A stretch of DNA of 55,704 bases from CAWIUB01 sp963839175 (GCA_963839175.1 CAWIUB010000005.1:1-55704), one strand, 5' to 3'. Positions 26,638-36,200 are shown, numbered from the stretch's first letter. Notes: generated from the letters alone by a model not told the origin. Program-made: numbers and translations.

Positions 26638-27855
26638 ATGGGCAGGCAGGTGTGGGTCCCGGTCTTATCGGGACCGCTGGCGCCGTATGCGGCGGGGTTC
26701 TCGTCGTGGTTGGCGTCTCGGGCGTACTCGCGCTCGGCAGCGGCGGGCAGGCTGTATCAGTTCGATCAGCTCAGCCGGTGGCTGGCGGGTGAGGGTCTTG
26801 GCGTGGGTGATCTGACTGGCGGGCAGGCTGAGCGGTTCGTTCAGGCGCGCCGCGCGGCAGGCGTGGTGTCGTGGGCGTCGCCGCGCAGCGTGGCGCTGCC
26901 GCTGGAGTATCTGCGGCAACTGGGAGCCGTTCCGGCACCGGCGCCGGCCTGCCCGGTCGGCCCGCTGGAAGAACTGCTCACCGACTACGGCAGGTATCTG
27001 TCGGGCGAGCGCGGGCTGTGTGATCACACGGTGCTCGATGCGTACGTCCCGGCGGCGCGTTTGTTCCTGTCCGAACTGGGCGGCTCGGACGGGCTGGACC
27101 TGGCACGGTTGGTCGCGGCAAATGTGAGTTCGTTTCTGGCTCGCGAGTGCCCGAAGCGCAGCGTGTCCGGGGCGCGGGATCTGGTCTGCGCGCTGCGATC
27201 GTTGTTGCGCTACCTGCACCTGGCGGGGCTGATCACGGCGCCGCTGGTCTGGGCGGTCCCCTCGGTCGCCGACATGCGCGACCGCACTCTGCCGCGTGGT
27301 CTGGATCCGGCCGCAGTGCGCGGGCTGCTGGCATCCTGTGATCGGCGCAGGTTCGTCGGCCGGCGTGATTTCGCGATCCTGTTGCTGTTGGCGCGACTGG
27401 GGTTACGGGCCGGCGAGGTCGCCGCGATCACCCTGGACGACATTGACTGGCGGGCCGGGATGCTGCTGGTCCACGGCAAGGGCGGCCGCGAGGACGCGCT
27501 GCCGTTGCCGGCCGATGTCGGCGAGGCGATCGTGTCCTATCTTCGTCGCCGACCGCGGTGCGAGTGCCGGGCGCTGTTCTTGCGGGTGACCGCGCCACGG
27601 CAGGGGTTGAACCGGTGCACGGTCGCGTGGGTGGTGCGCGCGGCGTGTGACCGGGCCGGGCTGCCTCGTGTCGGGGCTCACCGGCTGCGCCACACCGCCG
27701 CGACACAGATGCTGCAAGCTGGGGCGGCGCTGCCCGAGATCGGTCAGGTACTTCGTCATCGTGAGCAGAAGACCACGGCGATCTACGCCAAGGTCGACCA
27801 CGCCGCGCTGCGGCCGCTGGCGCGCCCATGGCCCACGCCGGCAGGTGTGTCATGA
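26638..27855 (+). CDS. ritA: RIT element tyrosine recombinase A
   Basis: 405 residues; AGGAGG precedes the ATG. The core-binding region is followed by a catalytic domain with Arg in LARLGLRAGEVAAITLDDID, H-x-x-R in VGAHRLRHTAATQMLQAG, and LRHREQKTTAIYAKVDHA, where Tyr is the nucleophile. In RIT elements all three recombinases are thought to act together. It overlaps the second gene by 4 bp (ATGA). All catalytic residues are present. Confidence 0.92.
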   Translation: MGRQVWVPVLSGPLAPYAAGFSSWLASRAYSRSAAAGRLYQFDQLSRWLAGEGLGVGDLTGGQAERFVQARRAAGVVSWASPRSVALPLEYLRQLGAVPAPAPACPVGPLEELLTDYGRYLSGERGLCDHTVLDAYVPAARLFLSELGGSDGLDLARLVAANVSSFLARECPKRSVSGARDLVCALRSLLRYLHLAGLITAPLVWAVPSVADMRDRTLPRGLDPAAVRGLLASCDRRRFVGRRDFAILLLLARLGLRAGEVAAITLDDIDWRAGMLLVHGKGGREDALPLPADVGEAIVSYLRRRPRCECRALFLRVTAPRQGLNRCTVAWVVRAACDRAGLPRVGAHRLRHTAATQMLQAGAALPEIGQVLRHREQKTTAIYAKVDHAALRPLARPWPTPAGVS

Positions 27856-28852
27856 GCGCGCTGCGTGCGGCGCTGGATGACTACCTGCGCCTCCGTCGCC
27901 GGCTCGGCTTCGCGATGCCCCAGGACGGGCGCCTGCTCGAAGGGTTCGTCGAGTTCCTCGACCGAGCTGGCGCGCAGCGGATCACGACCGAGTTGGCGTT
28001 GGTGTGGGCGCGGCTTCCCGTTGACGTCCATCCGTTCACGTGGCGGCAGCGGCTCACGGTTGCGCGGGGTTTTCGCCCGGTACCTGGCCACGGTCGATCC
28101 CGCCAGCGAGGTCCCGGCCACCGACCTGTTGCCCGGGCACCGTCCCCGCATCACCCCCTACGTCTACTCCGAGCAGGAGATCGCGGCGTTGATGGAAGCC
28201 GCTCGACAGCTGCGACCGGCGCTGCGTGCGGCGCGTCACGAGACGCTGATTGGGCTGCTGGCCGTCACCGGCTGCCGCCCGGGGGAAGCCCTCGGACTCG
28301 ATCGTGCAGATGTCGATCTGGACAACGGCGTGGTGCACGTGCGCGCCGGAAAGCAGAAGAAACAGCGGCAGGTGCCGCTGCACCAGAGCACCGTCGGTGC
28401 GCTTCGTGGCTACGCCGGCCTGCGTGACGCCCGCCTCCCGCTACCGTCCACGCCGGCGTTCTTCCTGTCCGCGCGGGGACGGCGGATGGGACGCGAGGAG
28501 CTCAACGCGACGTTCATCTCGCTGGTCCGCCAGGTCGGGCTGGAAGGACGCGGCTCCCGTGCTCGGCCGCGCCCACATGATCTCAGGCATTAGGTGGACG
28601 GCAGGGCGCATAACCCCGCCGTCCACCTAATGCCTGTTATGGGGAATTCCCCATAAGCGGCACTCCTTCGCCTGCGCGACCCTGCTCGGCTGGTACCGCA
28701 CCGGCGTCGACGTGCAGGCCCGGCTGCCGCTGCTGTCCACCTACATGGGTCACGCCCGGCCGGAGAACACGTACTGGTACCTCTCCGCGATCCCCGAACT
28801 GTTGTCCCTGGCCGCGCAGCGCCGGACACAGGCAGAAAGGCACCGGCCATGA
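27852..28852 (+). pseudogene. ritB: RIT element tyrosine recombinase B, broken twice
   Basis: Starts MSALRAALDDYLRLRRRLGF. At the TTTT run 28070-28073 the frame shifts; removing one T joins VARGF to ARYLATVDPASEVPATDLLP. The catalytic Arg is in VTGCRPGEALGLDRADVDL. At HDLRH (28586-28590) a 73-bp palindromic insertion stops translation. After it the original frame resumes with SFACATLLGWYRTGVDVQ, STYMGHARPENTYWYLSAIP (His and Tyr nucleophile) and ends overlapping the third gene. Without both lesions it would encode about 308 residues. Confidence 0.88.
28590..28662. mobile_element. Palindromic mini-insertion in ritB
   Basis: The insertion is 69 bp plus one copy of the flanking 4-bp repeat GGCA (28586-28589 and 28659-28662). 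Removing it restores LRHSFACATLL. It contains two perfect palindromes: GGCATTAGGTGGACGGC with GCCGTCCACCTAATGCC (28586-28602 / 28618-28634), and TTATGGGGAATTCCCCATAA (28637-28656). The second matches the RIT left-end palindrome TTATGTGGAGATCGACATAA at 15 of 20 positions, so it may be a non-autonomous element mobilised by a RIT-type recombinase. Confidence 0.75.
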
Positions 28853-29841
28853 GCGCGCTCGCACCGACCCTGGAGGCATGGTTCACCGATCGCCTCGTCG
28901 GCCAACGCCAGGCCAGCCCCAACACGATCGCCGCCTACCGCGACGGCTGGAGGCTCCTCCTTCAGTTCGTGCACTCCCGGACCGGGACGCAACCCTGCCG
29001 GATCGACATCGGCGACCTCAACGCCGAGGTCATCAGCGCATTCCTGAACCACCTCGAGAAGGACCGCCACAACAGCGTCCGCACACGCAACGCGCGGCTC
29101 GCAGCTATTCGATCCTTCTTCCGATACGCCGCGTTGCGTCATCCCGAGCATGCCGCGCTGATCGCTCGCGTGCTCAAGATCCCCAGCAAACGCGGCGACC
29201 ACAAGGAAGTCTGCTTCCTCGATGCAACCGAAGTCGACGCCCTACTGGCCGCTCCTGACCACGACATCTGGACCGGAAGGCGAGACCAAGCGCTGCTCGA
29301 CGTCGCCGTGCAGACCGGACTGAGGGTCTCGGAACTGACGGGCCTGCACATCGGCGACGTCGAACTCGGCACCGGTGCTCACGTGCGATGTCACGGCAAA
29401 GGCCGCAAGCAACGCTGCACACCCCTGTCCAAGCCGACCGTCGCGATGCTGCGAGCGTGGATGAAGGAACGACGCGGCACGCCCGAGGACCCGCTGTTCC
29501 CGACCCGACGCGGAGCCCCACTCACCCGCAGAGCCGTCGAAGTCCTGGTCGACCGGCACGCCGCAACCGCGGCACGCAGCTGCCCGTCGCTGCTCGTGAA
29601 GCACCCGACGCCACACACCCTCAGGCACACCTGCGCCATGTCACTGCTGCAATCAGGCTGCGACACCTCGGTGATCGCGTTATGGCTCGGCCACGAGAAC
29701 GTCGACACCACCGTGCGCATCTACCTCCACGGCGATCTATCCATCAAGGAACGGGCTCTCGAACGCACCCGACCTGTTGACGTGAAACCGGGCCGCTACA
29801 AGCCGGCCGACCCACTGCTCGCATTCCTCACCGGACTGTGA
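28849..29841 (+). CDS. ritC: RIT element tyrosine recombinase C
   Basis: 330 residues; the ATG overlaps the ritB stop. Core-binding domain: ASPNTIAAYRDGWRLLLQFV. Catalytic motifs: Arg in VQTGLRVSELTGLHIGDVEL, GKGRKQRCTPL beta-hairpin Lys, H-x-x-R in PTPHTLRHTCAMSLLQSG, LGHENVDTTVRIYLHGD with the Tyr nucleophile. Intact. It belongs with ritA and ritB as one operon. Confidence 0.92.
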   Translation: MSALAPTLEAWFTDRLVGQRQASPNTIAAYRDGWRLLLQFVHSRTGTQPCRIDIGDLNAEVISAFLNHLEKDRHNSVRTRNARLAAIRSFFRYAALRHPEHAALIARVLKIPSKRGDHKEVCFLDATEVDALLAAPDHDIWTGRRDQALLDVAVQTGLRVSELTGLHIGDVELGTGAHVRCHGKGRKQRCTPLSKPTVAMLRAWMKERRGTPEDPLFPTRRGAPLTRRAVEVLVDRHAATAARSCPSLLVKHPTPHTLRHTCAMSLLQSGCDTSVIALWLGHENVDTTVRIYLHGDLSIKERALERTRPVDVKPGRYKPADPLLAFLTGL

Positions 29842-29927
29842 CGTTGGATTATGCGATCGGTAAGCGGAAAGCTACCGCCCGCCGCAACCGACCGGGGACC
29901 ACCCGGCGAAATAATCCGCAGGTGCAC

Positions 29928-30473
29928 ATAGGACCCGTTCCACGCCGTCAAGATCGTCACCGACGCCCTGGATCAGGTCCGGCGCGCCACCTGGCAGCAG
30001 ACGCGCCGCATCGACCCGGCCGCCGCCCACAAGTTCAAGGGCGCCCGCTGGTGCCTGCTCAAACGACCCAAGAACCTCACCGACGAGCAATCAGCGACGC
30101 TGCGCCAGCTCCGCCGCCGCGGCGGGGACCTCTGGCGCGCCTACACCCTCACCGAGGCCTTCCGCGAGATCTTCGGCGGCGACCTCGAACCCCACCAGGC
30201 CGCACACCTCACCGCTGGTGCTCGACGGCCAGCCGGTCGCGTCTCGCCCCGTTCGTCAAGGTCGCGAAGACGATCCGCAACTTCCGTGACGGGATCCTCG
30301 CCGCCCTACGCTTGAAGATCAACAATGGGCGGGCGGAAGGCCTGAACAACCACGTCCGCCTGATCACCCGACGCGCCTACGGCTTCCACTCCGCAAAGGC
30401 CGCCCTCGCCCTGATCATGCTCTCCTGCGGACCCATCGAGCTCCAGCTTCCGCACGAACGATCACCAGGATGA
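29928..30473 (+). pseudogene. ISL3-family transposase, 3' fragment with frameshift
   Basis: The frame from 29931 reads DPFHAVKIVTDALDQVRRAT, then FKGARWCLLKRPKNLTDEQS and AYTLTEAFREIFGG, the second half of an ISL3 DDE transposase. At about 30205-30235 it shifts into the frame reading SRLAPFVKVAKTIRNFRDGI, NNGRAEGLNNHVRLITRRAY, GFHSAKAALALIMLSCGP, ending at 30473. The first ~220 residues are missing and are not found left of the RIT element, so the gene was cut at or before RIT arrival. Confidence 0.78.
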
Positions 30474-30664
30474 CCCACACTCATGCCGGGAGAGCCATTT
30501 AATAGCTCTTTGCGGGAGTTAGCCTCGATCCTTCATGCGGAGCACGAGTTGATCAATCCGGTGAGTAGTTGATCTTCTTGGTGGATGGCTGACCGGCGGG
30601 CAGGGTTGATCCGCCGGTCTGCCGGCGTCTCCGGGTTCCTCGGGTCGTCGGGCTGGGGCGGTGG

Positions 30665-31561
30665 TCAGGCGGGCCAGGGTGCGGCGCGCAGCCGGGCGAA
30701 TGCGGTGGCCAGCTCGGTTGCCCAGGGCCAGTCTTTGTCGATCTCGAGGTGCCAGCTTCGTGCGCCGCGGGTCAGGTGGGAGGCGACGTGCAGCAGCCGG
30801 TAGCGCAGCGTGGCGGGTTCGCAGCGGGCCAACTCGCCGTCCAGGCAGAGCGCTTGGGTCCAGGTGAGCAGGTCGGCGGCGGCCAGCGATAGTTCCAGCC
30901 ACACCTTGTTCTCGGCGTAGCCGCGGCAGGGCATGTTCCGCAGGCCCGTCGCCTTGCCGCAACGGATGCGGTCCTCGACGCGGGCATGGGAGCGGTGACG
31001 GACTTCGAGGTCGGCGAGCTGCCCGGTGCCGGTGTCGGTGAGGAACGCGGTGAACCGGTGCCCGTCGGCGTCGGTGAAGCGCAGCTGCGCGCCGGGGTGC
31101 GGTCGTTCGCGGCGCACGATCACCCGCGACCCGGGCGGCCAGGCGCTCAGGTCGAGCAGGCCGGTGAGCTCGGCGACCCAGGCCCCGTCGCGGGGCTCGC
31201 CGTCGATGTCGTAGGCAGGCGTCCACGCCTGTTCGGGCAGGGCGAGGATCGCCTGCTGCACGTGTTCATCGACGGCGAACCCGAGGGAGAACCCGCACCC
31301 GGCGTCCCGGCAGGCGGCGGCGAAGCCGTGCGTGGCGCCGGCGGCGTCGGTGCGGACCAGCACCTGCGGCGAGTCCGGCTCACCCGGGCGGGGTCGGGCG
31401 TGGGCGGGCAGCGCCGCCAGCGCCATCGCCAGGATCGCCACGTGATCGGCGGCGGTGGTGTTGCTGCCGGCGTTGCCCGCCCGCAGGATCCCGGCCAGCC
31501 CTTCCCCGCCGGACACCTCCGGCCGGTCCAGGTAGGCCAGCAGCGGATGGAAGCCGAAGGT
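30665..31561 (-). pseudogene. IS1380-family transposase, C-terminal part (split gene)
   Basis: In coding order it starts TFGFHPLLAYLDRPEVSGGE and continues GILRAGNAGSNTTAADHVAI, LVRTDAAGATHGF (catalytic Asp) and VRHRSHARVEDRIRCGK (Glu region), ending RLRAAPWPA. An in-frame stop lies just upstream in foreign sequence. The N-terminal part with the first DDE motif is at 35451-35933. The 3.9-kb Tn554-like element separates them. Confidence 0.85.
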
Positions 31562-31641
31562 CTACCTGTTGACTGAACTAACGAGCGGGTCGGGCGTGGC
31601 GTTGACGGGCGAGCGAATGGTGCCGACTTACGTTCCGCGCT

Positions 31642-32907
31642 GTGGCCGATGTGCTTGGTGGAGAGCGTGATCTTGCGTCGTTGGTCGTGCCGAGGGCGGG
31701 GGCTGTCGTCGCGATCGATGACGTGTGGGAGCCGGTTCGGCTGCTCGACTCGAGCGGCGTTCCGGTCGGCGCGGTCCGGGCGTTCTTGCAGGACTTGCAG
31801 GCGGCGGGACGGTCCACGGCGACGCAGCGGTCGTATGCGATGGACTTGCTGCGGTGGTTCCGGTTCGGCTGGGCCATCGACGTCCAGTGGGATCACGCGA
31901 CTCGGGTCGAGGCCCGCGATTTCTGCCGCTGGCTGTCGTTGCGGGACAAGCCTTCCCGGCCAGCAAGAGCTGCGGCTCGTGCCGTGCGTGGTCAGCCCAG
32001 CGCGGTGACCGGAAAGCCGGGACCGGGTGCTCGGTATGCGGCGGCGACGCGGGCGCATTCGGAGACGGTGCTGCGGGTGTTCTACGAGTTCCATCGCGAC
32101 GCCGGGACCGGGCCGATGGTCAATCCGTTCCCGCTGGCGCGGGAGCGCCGGGGTGGGCGGCCGAACGAGCACCACAACCCGATGGAGCCGTTCCGCTTGG
32201 AGCGGGTGGGGCTGTATCGGCCGCGGGTGCCGAAGCGGATCCCGCGCTGCATCCCGGACGAGTTGTTCAACCAGTTGTTCGCCGAGCTCGGCTCGCACCG
32301 GGATCGGGCTTTGGTCGCGTTGTGGGTCTCGACCGGCGCGCGGGCATCGGAGCTGCTCGGCGCCCGGTGCGGGGATGTCGACCCGGGCCAGCAACTGGTC
32401 ACCGTGGTCCGCAAGGGCAGCCGCGCGGTGCAGCCGCTGCCGGCCTCGCCGGATGCGTTCGTGTGGCTGCGGCTTTACCAGACGACGCTGCGCGACGCGG
32501 CGCCATCCGGTCGCTACGATCCGCTGTGGCTGACGCTGCGTCGCCCATGGCGGCCGTTGAGCTATCCGGCAGCGCGGGCCATGTTCGGTCGCGCGGGCGG
32601 CGCGTTGGGCGCGAACTGGACCCTGCACGACCTGCGCCATACCGCCGCGTATCGGATGGCCCGCGATCCGCTGGTGCCGTTGACCGACGTGCAGTGGGTC
32701 CTCGGACATGCCCAGTTGTCCACCACGCAGATCTACCTCACCCCGATGCCGGGCGACGTGATCGCCGGGATGCTCGCGCACCATCGCCGCGGCGAGCAGA
32801 CCCGTGAGGCTCGGCGGGTTGATCCTGGCACCGTGGCGGCCGGCGCGGTCCCAGACGGCTATCGCCGCGAGACGCTGGACGTGCTGTTCGCGGGCCGGTC
32901 CCGATGA
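31642..32907 (+). CDS. tnpA: Tn554 TnpA-like tyrosine recombinase
   Basis: 421 residues from GTG 31642. Core-binding domain: AVRAFLQDLQAAGRSTATQR followed by SYAMDLLRWFRFGWAIDVQW. Catalytic domain: Arg in WVSTGARASELLGARCGDVD, Lys hairpin in VTVVRKGSRAVQPLPAS, H-x-x-R in TLHDLRHTAAYRMARDPLVP, LGHAQLSTTQIYLTPMPGD with Tyr. It overlaps tnpB by 4 bp. The order and sizes fit TnpA of Tn554-like elements. Confidence 0.88.
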   Translation: MADVLGGERDLASLVVPRAGAVVAIDDVWEPVRLLDSSGVPVGAVRAFLQDLQAAGRSTATQRSYAMDLLRWFRFGWAIDVQWDHATRVEARDFCRWLSLRDKPSRPARAAARAVRGQPSAVTGKPGPGARYAAATRAHSETVLRVFYEFHRDAGTGPMVNPFPLARERRGGRPNEHHNPMEPFRLERVGLYRPRVPKRIPRCIPDELFNQLFAELGSHRDRALVALWVSTGARASELLGARCGDVDPGQQLVTVVRKGSRAVQPLPASPDAFVWLRLYQTTLRDAAPSGRYDPLWLTLRRPWRPLSYPAARAMFGRAGGALGANWTLHDLRHTAAYRMARDPLVPLTDVQWVLGHAQLSTTQIYLTPMPGDVIAGMLAHHRRGEQTREARRVDPGTVAAGAVPDGYRRETLDVLFAGRSR

Positions 32908-35405
32908 CCGCCACGGTCCTGACCGCTACGGCCGCTGCGGCCGCTGCGGCGCCGGCTGCCGGTGTGGTCGAGGTCGGCCCGGACATGCAGGAACTGTGGC
33001 GCTCCTACCCGCCGCGGGTCTGCGCGCCGCGGTGGCGGTCGACTGAACTGTCCACCGAGGCGGTGCTCGCGCGGCTGCTCACCGCGCCGTTCACCGCCGA
33101 CATCGAGAACAACCGCGAAGCGCTGCAGCGGCGCCGACGAGGCCTGGGACGGGTGTTGGGCTGGCTGGGCGACCAGCCCGGCGACACGTGGCAGGCTCGG
33201 TGGCTGGCCAGCGGCGCGGACGCGATGGGCAACGCCGGATGGTGGGCACCGGTGCTCGCGTGGGTCCGGCCACGGCGAGCAGGCGACGGAGTGACCGTGA
33301 CGAGCAACCTGCGGGTCTGCGCGCAGATACTCGTCTCCGCCGACGTGATCCGCCCCGGCCTGGACTGGGTGCTGACTCCACGCGCGCCGCAGAATCTGGT
33401 CGCCTTGATGGCCCAGCTGCGCGACCCCGCTGGCTTCGCCGAACTCGCGGCCCTATGCGACGCGTCCCCCGCTGGGCGGACGATGAAGACCGCCGCGCTG
33501 CGCCGTGCGGCGACAATCCTCGCCGTCAAGGGCGGCAGCCTGCGCGAGATCACCGTCGGGGACTGCCTGGAATTGTCGGCCGCGGTCGATGGCCGGTCGG
33601 TGCGCCGCAATGCGGCGATGGGGTTCTACCAACTGCTGCACACGATGGGCGTGTTCGGCCCGGACGCGCCGTCGCGGATTCGGGTGTTCGCCACCACCGG
33701 CCAGCTCAGCCCGGCGCAGCTCATCGACCGGTACGGCATCGAATGCCGGCCGGTGCGCGACGTGCTCGTCGCCTACCTGCAGGAACGCCAGCCGATGCTC
33801 GACCACACCAGCCTGGCCAGTCTCGCCGCTGCTCTGGGTGGGTTGTTCTGGCGCGACCTGGAACGCCACCACCCGGGCATCGACTCGCTGCACCTGCACC
33901 CCGACGTCGCCGCCGCGTGGAAGCAACGCGTGATGATCAAGACCCGGCGGGTCGTCGGCCAGGACGGCCACGTCAGCCAGGTGCGGGAACGACGCGCGGG
34001 CGGGCTGCACAACCTCGCCGGCGTCCGCGCGTTCTACCTCGACATCGCCCAGTGGGCGATGGAAGAACCGAGCCGGTGGGGACCCTGGGCCGCGCCGTGC
34101 CCGATCCGCGCCGAGGACCTGGCCCGCCAGAAGGAACTACGCTCCCGCAAATCACGCATGGACCAGCGCACCCGCGAACGGCTGCCCGTCCTGCCGCTGC
34201 TCGTGCGGCACGTGCACACCCTCCGAAGCGACGCCGCCGCCCGCCTGCAGGCTGCCCACGACACCACTTCCGGCGCGACGTTCACCGCAGCCGGCGGCGA
34301 ACTGCGCCGCAGCACAACCGGCGACGAATCCTCCCGGATCTGGGCCGAGCCTCCCGACGGCGACGGCAAGCGCCGCGACCTGACCGGCGAGGAAGACCGC
34401 GCGTTCTGGACCTGGGCCGCCGTGGAAACACTGCGACACACAGGGATCCGCACCGAGGAACTCACCGAACTGTCCCACCACAGCCTGATCCACTACACGC
34501 TGCCCGGCACCGGCGAGCTCGTGCCGCTGCTGCAGATCGCGCCGTCGAAAACCGACACCGAACGGCTGCTCGTCGTCAGCCCGGAACTCGCCGACGTCCT
34601 GGCCGCCATCATCACCCGCATCCGGCAACCCGACGGCGGCGTCGCCTGCGTCACCTCCTACGACTCCCACGAACGGACCTGGAACCCGCCGATGCCGCTG
34701 CTGTTCCAGCGCCGGTTCAGCATCGAGCAGCGCGCCATCCCCGGCGGCACAATCCGGGACTGGCTCAACCGTGCCTTCGACGGAACCGGCATCACCGACG
34801 CCGCCGGGCAGCCTCTGCGGTTCACCCCGCACGACTTCCGCCGCCTGTTCATCACCGACGCCGTGCTGCACGGCATGCCCCCACACATCGCCCAACTCGT
34901 CGCCGGCCACCGCGACATCAACACCACCATGGGCTACAAAGCCGTCTATCCCGAGGAAGTCATCAACGGGCACCGCGCGTTCATCGCCCGCCGCCGAGGC
35001 ATGCGCCCGAGCGAGGAATACCGCACCCCGACCGACGAAGAATGGGAGGAATTTCTCGGCCACTTCGAACGCCGCAAACTCGCCCTCGGCACGTGCGGCC
35101 GCTCCTACGCCACGCCGTGCATCCATGAACACAGTTGCTTGCGATGCCCGCTCCTGCGGCCGGACCCAGCCGAACGAGACCGGCTCGTCGAGATCCGCGA
35201 CAACCTCATCGCACGCACCGCCGAAGCGCGCCGCGAAGGATGGCTCGGCGAAGTCGAAGGACTGCAGATCAGCCTCGAGGCCACCCGCCAGAAACTCGAC
35301 CACGTCGATCAGATCACCAACCACCGCCGCAGCGTCCCACTCGGCATGCCCACCTTCAGCGACTCCGCCGGACGCACCCTGACCGGCCGGACAACACTGA
35401 GCTGA
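32904..35405 (+). CDS. tnpB: Tn554 TnpB-like large tyrosine recombinase
   Basis: 833 residues, longer than Tn554 TnpB (630). The N-terminal ~450 residues are helical with several core-binding-like segments. The catalytic domain is at ~510-700: Arg in ETLRHTGIRTEELTELSHHS, Lys in LQIAPSKTDTERLLVV, H-x-x-R in FTPHDFRRLFITDAVLHGMP, and AGHRDINTTMGYKAVYPEEV with Tyr. The C-terminus has a Cys cluster (CGRSYATPCIHEHSCLRCPL) that could bind zinc, then a helical tail. Intact; acts with tnpA. Confidence 0.88.
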   Translation: MTATVLTATAAAAAAAPAAGVVEVGPDMQELWRSYPPRVCAPRWRSTELSTEAVLARLLTAPFTADIENNREALQRRRRGLGRVLGWLGDQPGDTWQARWLASGADAMGNAGWWAPVLAWVRPRRAGDGVTVTSNLRVCAQILVSADVIRPGLDWVLTPRAPQNLVALMAQLRDPAGFAELAALCDASPAGRTMKTAALRRAATILAVKGGSLREITVGDCLELSAAVDGRSVRRNAAMGFYQLLHTMGVFGPDAPSRIRVFATTGQLSPAQLIDRYGIECRPVRDVLVAYLQERQPMLDHTSLASLAAALGGLFWRDLERHHPGIDSLHLHPDVAAAWKQRVMIKTRRVVGQDGHVSQVRERRAGGLHNLAGVRAFYLDIAQWAMEEPSRWGPWAAPCPIRAEDLARQKELRSRKSRMDQRTRERLPVLPLLVRHVHTLRSDAAARLQAAHDTTSGATFTAAGGELRRSTTGDESSRIWAEPPDGDGKRRDLTGEEDRAFWTWAAVETLRHTGIRTEELTELSHHSLIHYTLPGTGELVPLLQIAPSKTDTERLLVVSPELADVLAAIITRIRQPDGGVACVTSYDSHERTWNPPMPLLFQRRFSIEQRAIPGGTIRDWLNRAFDGTGITDAAGQPLRFTPHDFRRLFITDAVLHGMPPHIAQLVAGHRDINTTMGYKAVYPEEVINGHRAFIARRRGMRPSEEYRTPTDEEWEEFLGHFERRKLALGTCGRSYATPCIHEHSCLRCPLLRPDPAERDRLVEIRDNLIARTAEARREGWLGEVEGLQISLEATRQKLDHVDQITNHRRSVPLGMPTFSDSAGRTLTGRTTLS

Positions 35406-35438
35406 TCGCACCCAACCGTCACCCGATGTCCGATTTGT

Positions 35439-35933
35439 CTAGTGCAGAGAATTCTTCCATGTCTTGGCCGCATTCTCTTTCTCCGAGTGCGCAATGGTGA
35501 TCGTCGCGTCGATGTCGATGGTCAGCCCGGCCGAGCAGTCCGGGCCGGCACCGGCCGCCCACGCCCGCTCCCGCCCCGCGGCACGGACCGCCTGCAGCCG
35601 GACAAGATGCGCCTCATCGACCCGCTCCACCGCACGCCACGCGGTCGCGTCCGAGGCCACCGTGCCGAACAGCTTGTCCTGGTCGCGCAACGTCGCCAGG
35701 TGCGCCAGCGCATCACCGCCGTCGGCGATCACCACCGCCAGGTCGGCCAGCACCCGCCCCGGCGCATGCACCGTCGGCAGCGCCTTGTACGTGTCCAGCA
35801 GCACCTCGCTCCACCCCGCAGCCAGACCCGTCTGGTCAGTAAGCTCGCGCAGCAGCACCGCCCCCGTCCGCGACACCAGCCCGGTGCCATCCGCGCTGAC
35901 CTTGACCCGTCTGGACCGCCGGTTACGCTTCAC
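35439..35933 (-). pseudogene. IS1380-family transposase, N-terminal part (split gene)
   Basis: GTG 35933 gives MKRNRRSRRVKVSADGTGLV, then ADLAVVIADGGDALAHLATL and the first DDE motif GLTIDIDATITIAHSEKENA. Homology ends at AAKTWK (about 35451); the last few codons before the stop at 35439 come from the inserted element. It pairs with 30665-31561 for a full protein of about 460 residues. Confidence 0.85.
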
Positions 35934-36059
35934 CTACGGAGTGCCTTCCTGTCTTGGGTTGTTGGACCCTCGCAAGCCCAATTTTCCCTTACAGTGATCA
36001 TGGTCGGCCTTGGCCGCCCGCCCGCGAACGATGAAAATGAGTGGGCGTTCCGCTGGTCG

Positions 36060-36200
36060 CGACGTCGGTCCTTTCCTGGTGCCAGTGAGCCCGACTTACA
36101 GTGGGACGCGGAGGTCGGATCGGCACCCCGAACTGTTGCCTTTGAGCACGCGGAGCAGACTCGCTCGATGGAAGCCGGCCTCCCGACCAGCGGCACGTGA
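36060..36200 (+). ncRNA. Candidate IS110 bridge RNA in the transposase leader
   Basis: IS110-group elements transcribe a structured RNA just upstream of the transposase whose loops pair with target and donor DNA. Here GGTGCC (36078-36083) pairs with GGCACC (36122-36127), and inside it CCGAC (36091-36095) pairs with GTCGG (36114-36118), leaving an 18-base loop. That loop contains TTACAGTG (36096-36103), identical to the sequence at the element's left flank (35989-35996). The second stem-loop is not clear by eye. Extent and strand are inferred. Confidence 0.4.

Larger units (their letters stand above)
26460..29930 (+). mobile_element. RIT element (recombinase in trio)
   Basis: Three overlapping tyrosine recombinase genes in the order long, short, short define a RIT element. 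The left end carries the imperfect palindrome TTATGTGGAGATCGACATAA (26460-26479) and the 10-bp inverted pair TTATGTTGAG / CTCAACATAA (26503-26512, 26569-26578). The right limit is placed before the ISL3 fragment; a TTATGCGATCGGTAAGC motif lies just after the last gene (about 29850). The middle gene is broken, so the trio is probably inactive. No cargo genes. Confidence 0.75.
31562..35450 (+). mobile_element. Tn554-like tnpA-tnpB element inserted in IS1380
   Basis: Joining the flanks reconstructs the IS1380 protein across ENAAKTWK and TFGFHPLLAY, placing the ends at about 31562 and 35450 within a few bases. The element holds two overlapping tyrosine recombinase genes, matching TnpA and TnpB of Tn554-type transposons; no tnpC or cargo is present. 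No terminal inverted repeats are seen, as is usual for this group. Both genes are intact, so the element may still be mobile. Confidence 0.82.

Noticed and set aside
31147..32784. 545-codon minus-strand frame opposite tnpA
   Set aside because: It runs through the foreign element and into IS1380 in the wrong frame; tnpA on the plus strand carries all catalytic motifs.
35960..36000. Matching terminal inverted repeats of the IS1380 element
   Set aside because: The outer ends near 30500-30560 and 35940-35990 show only short, gapped similarity, so I do not report defined ends.
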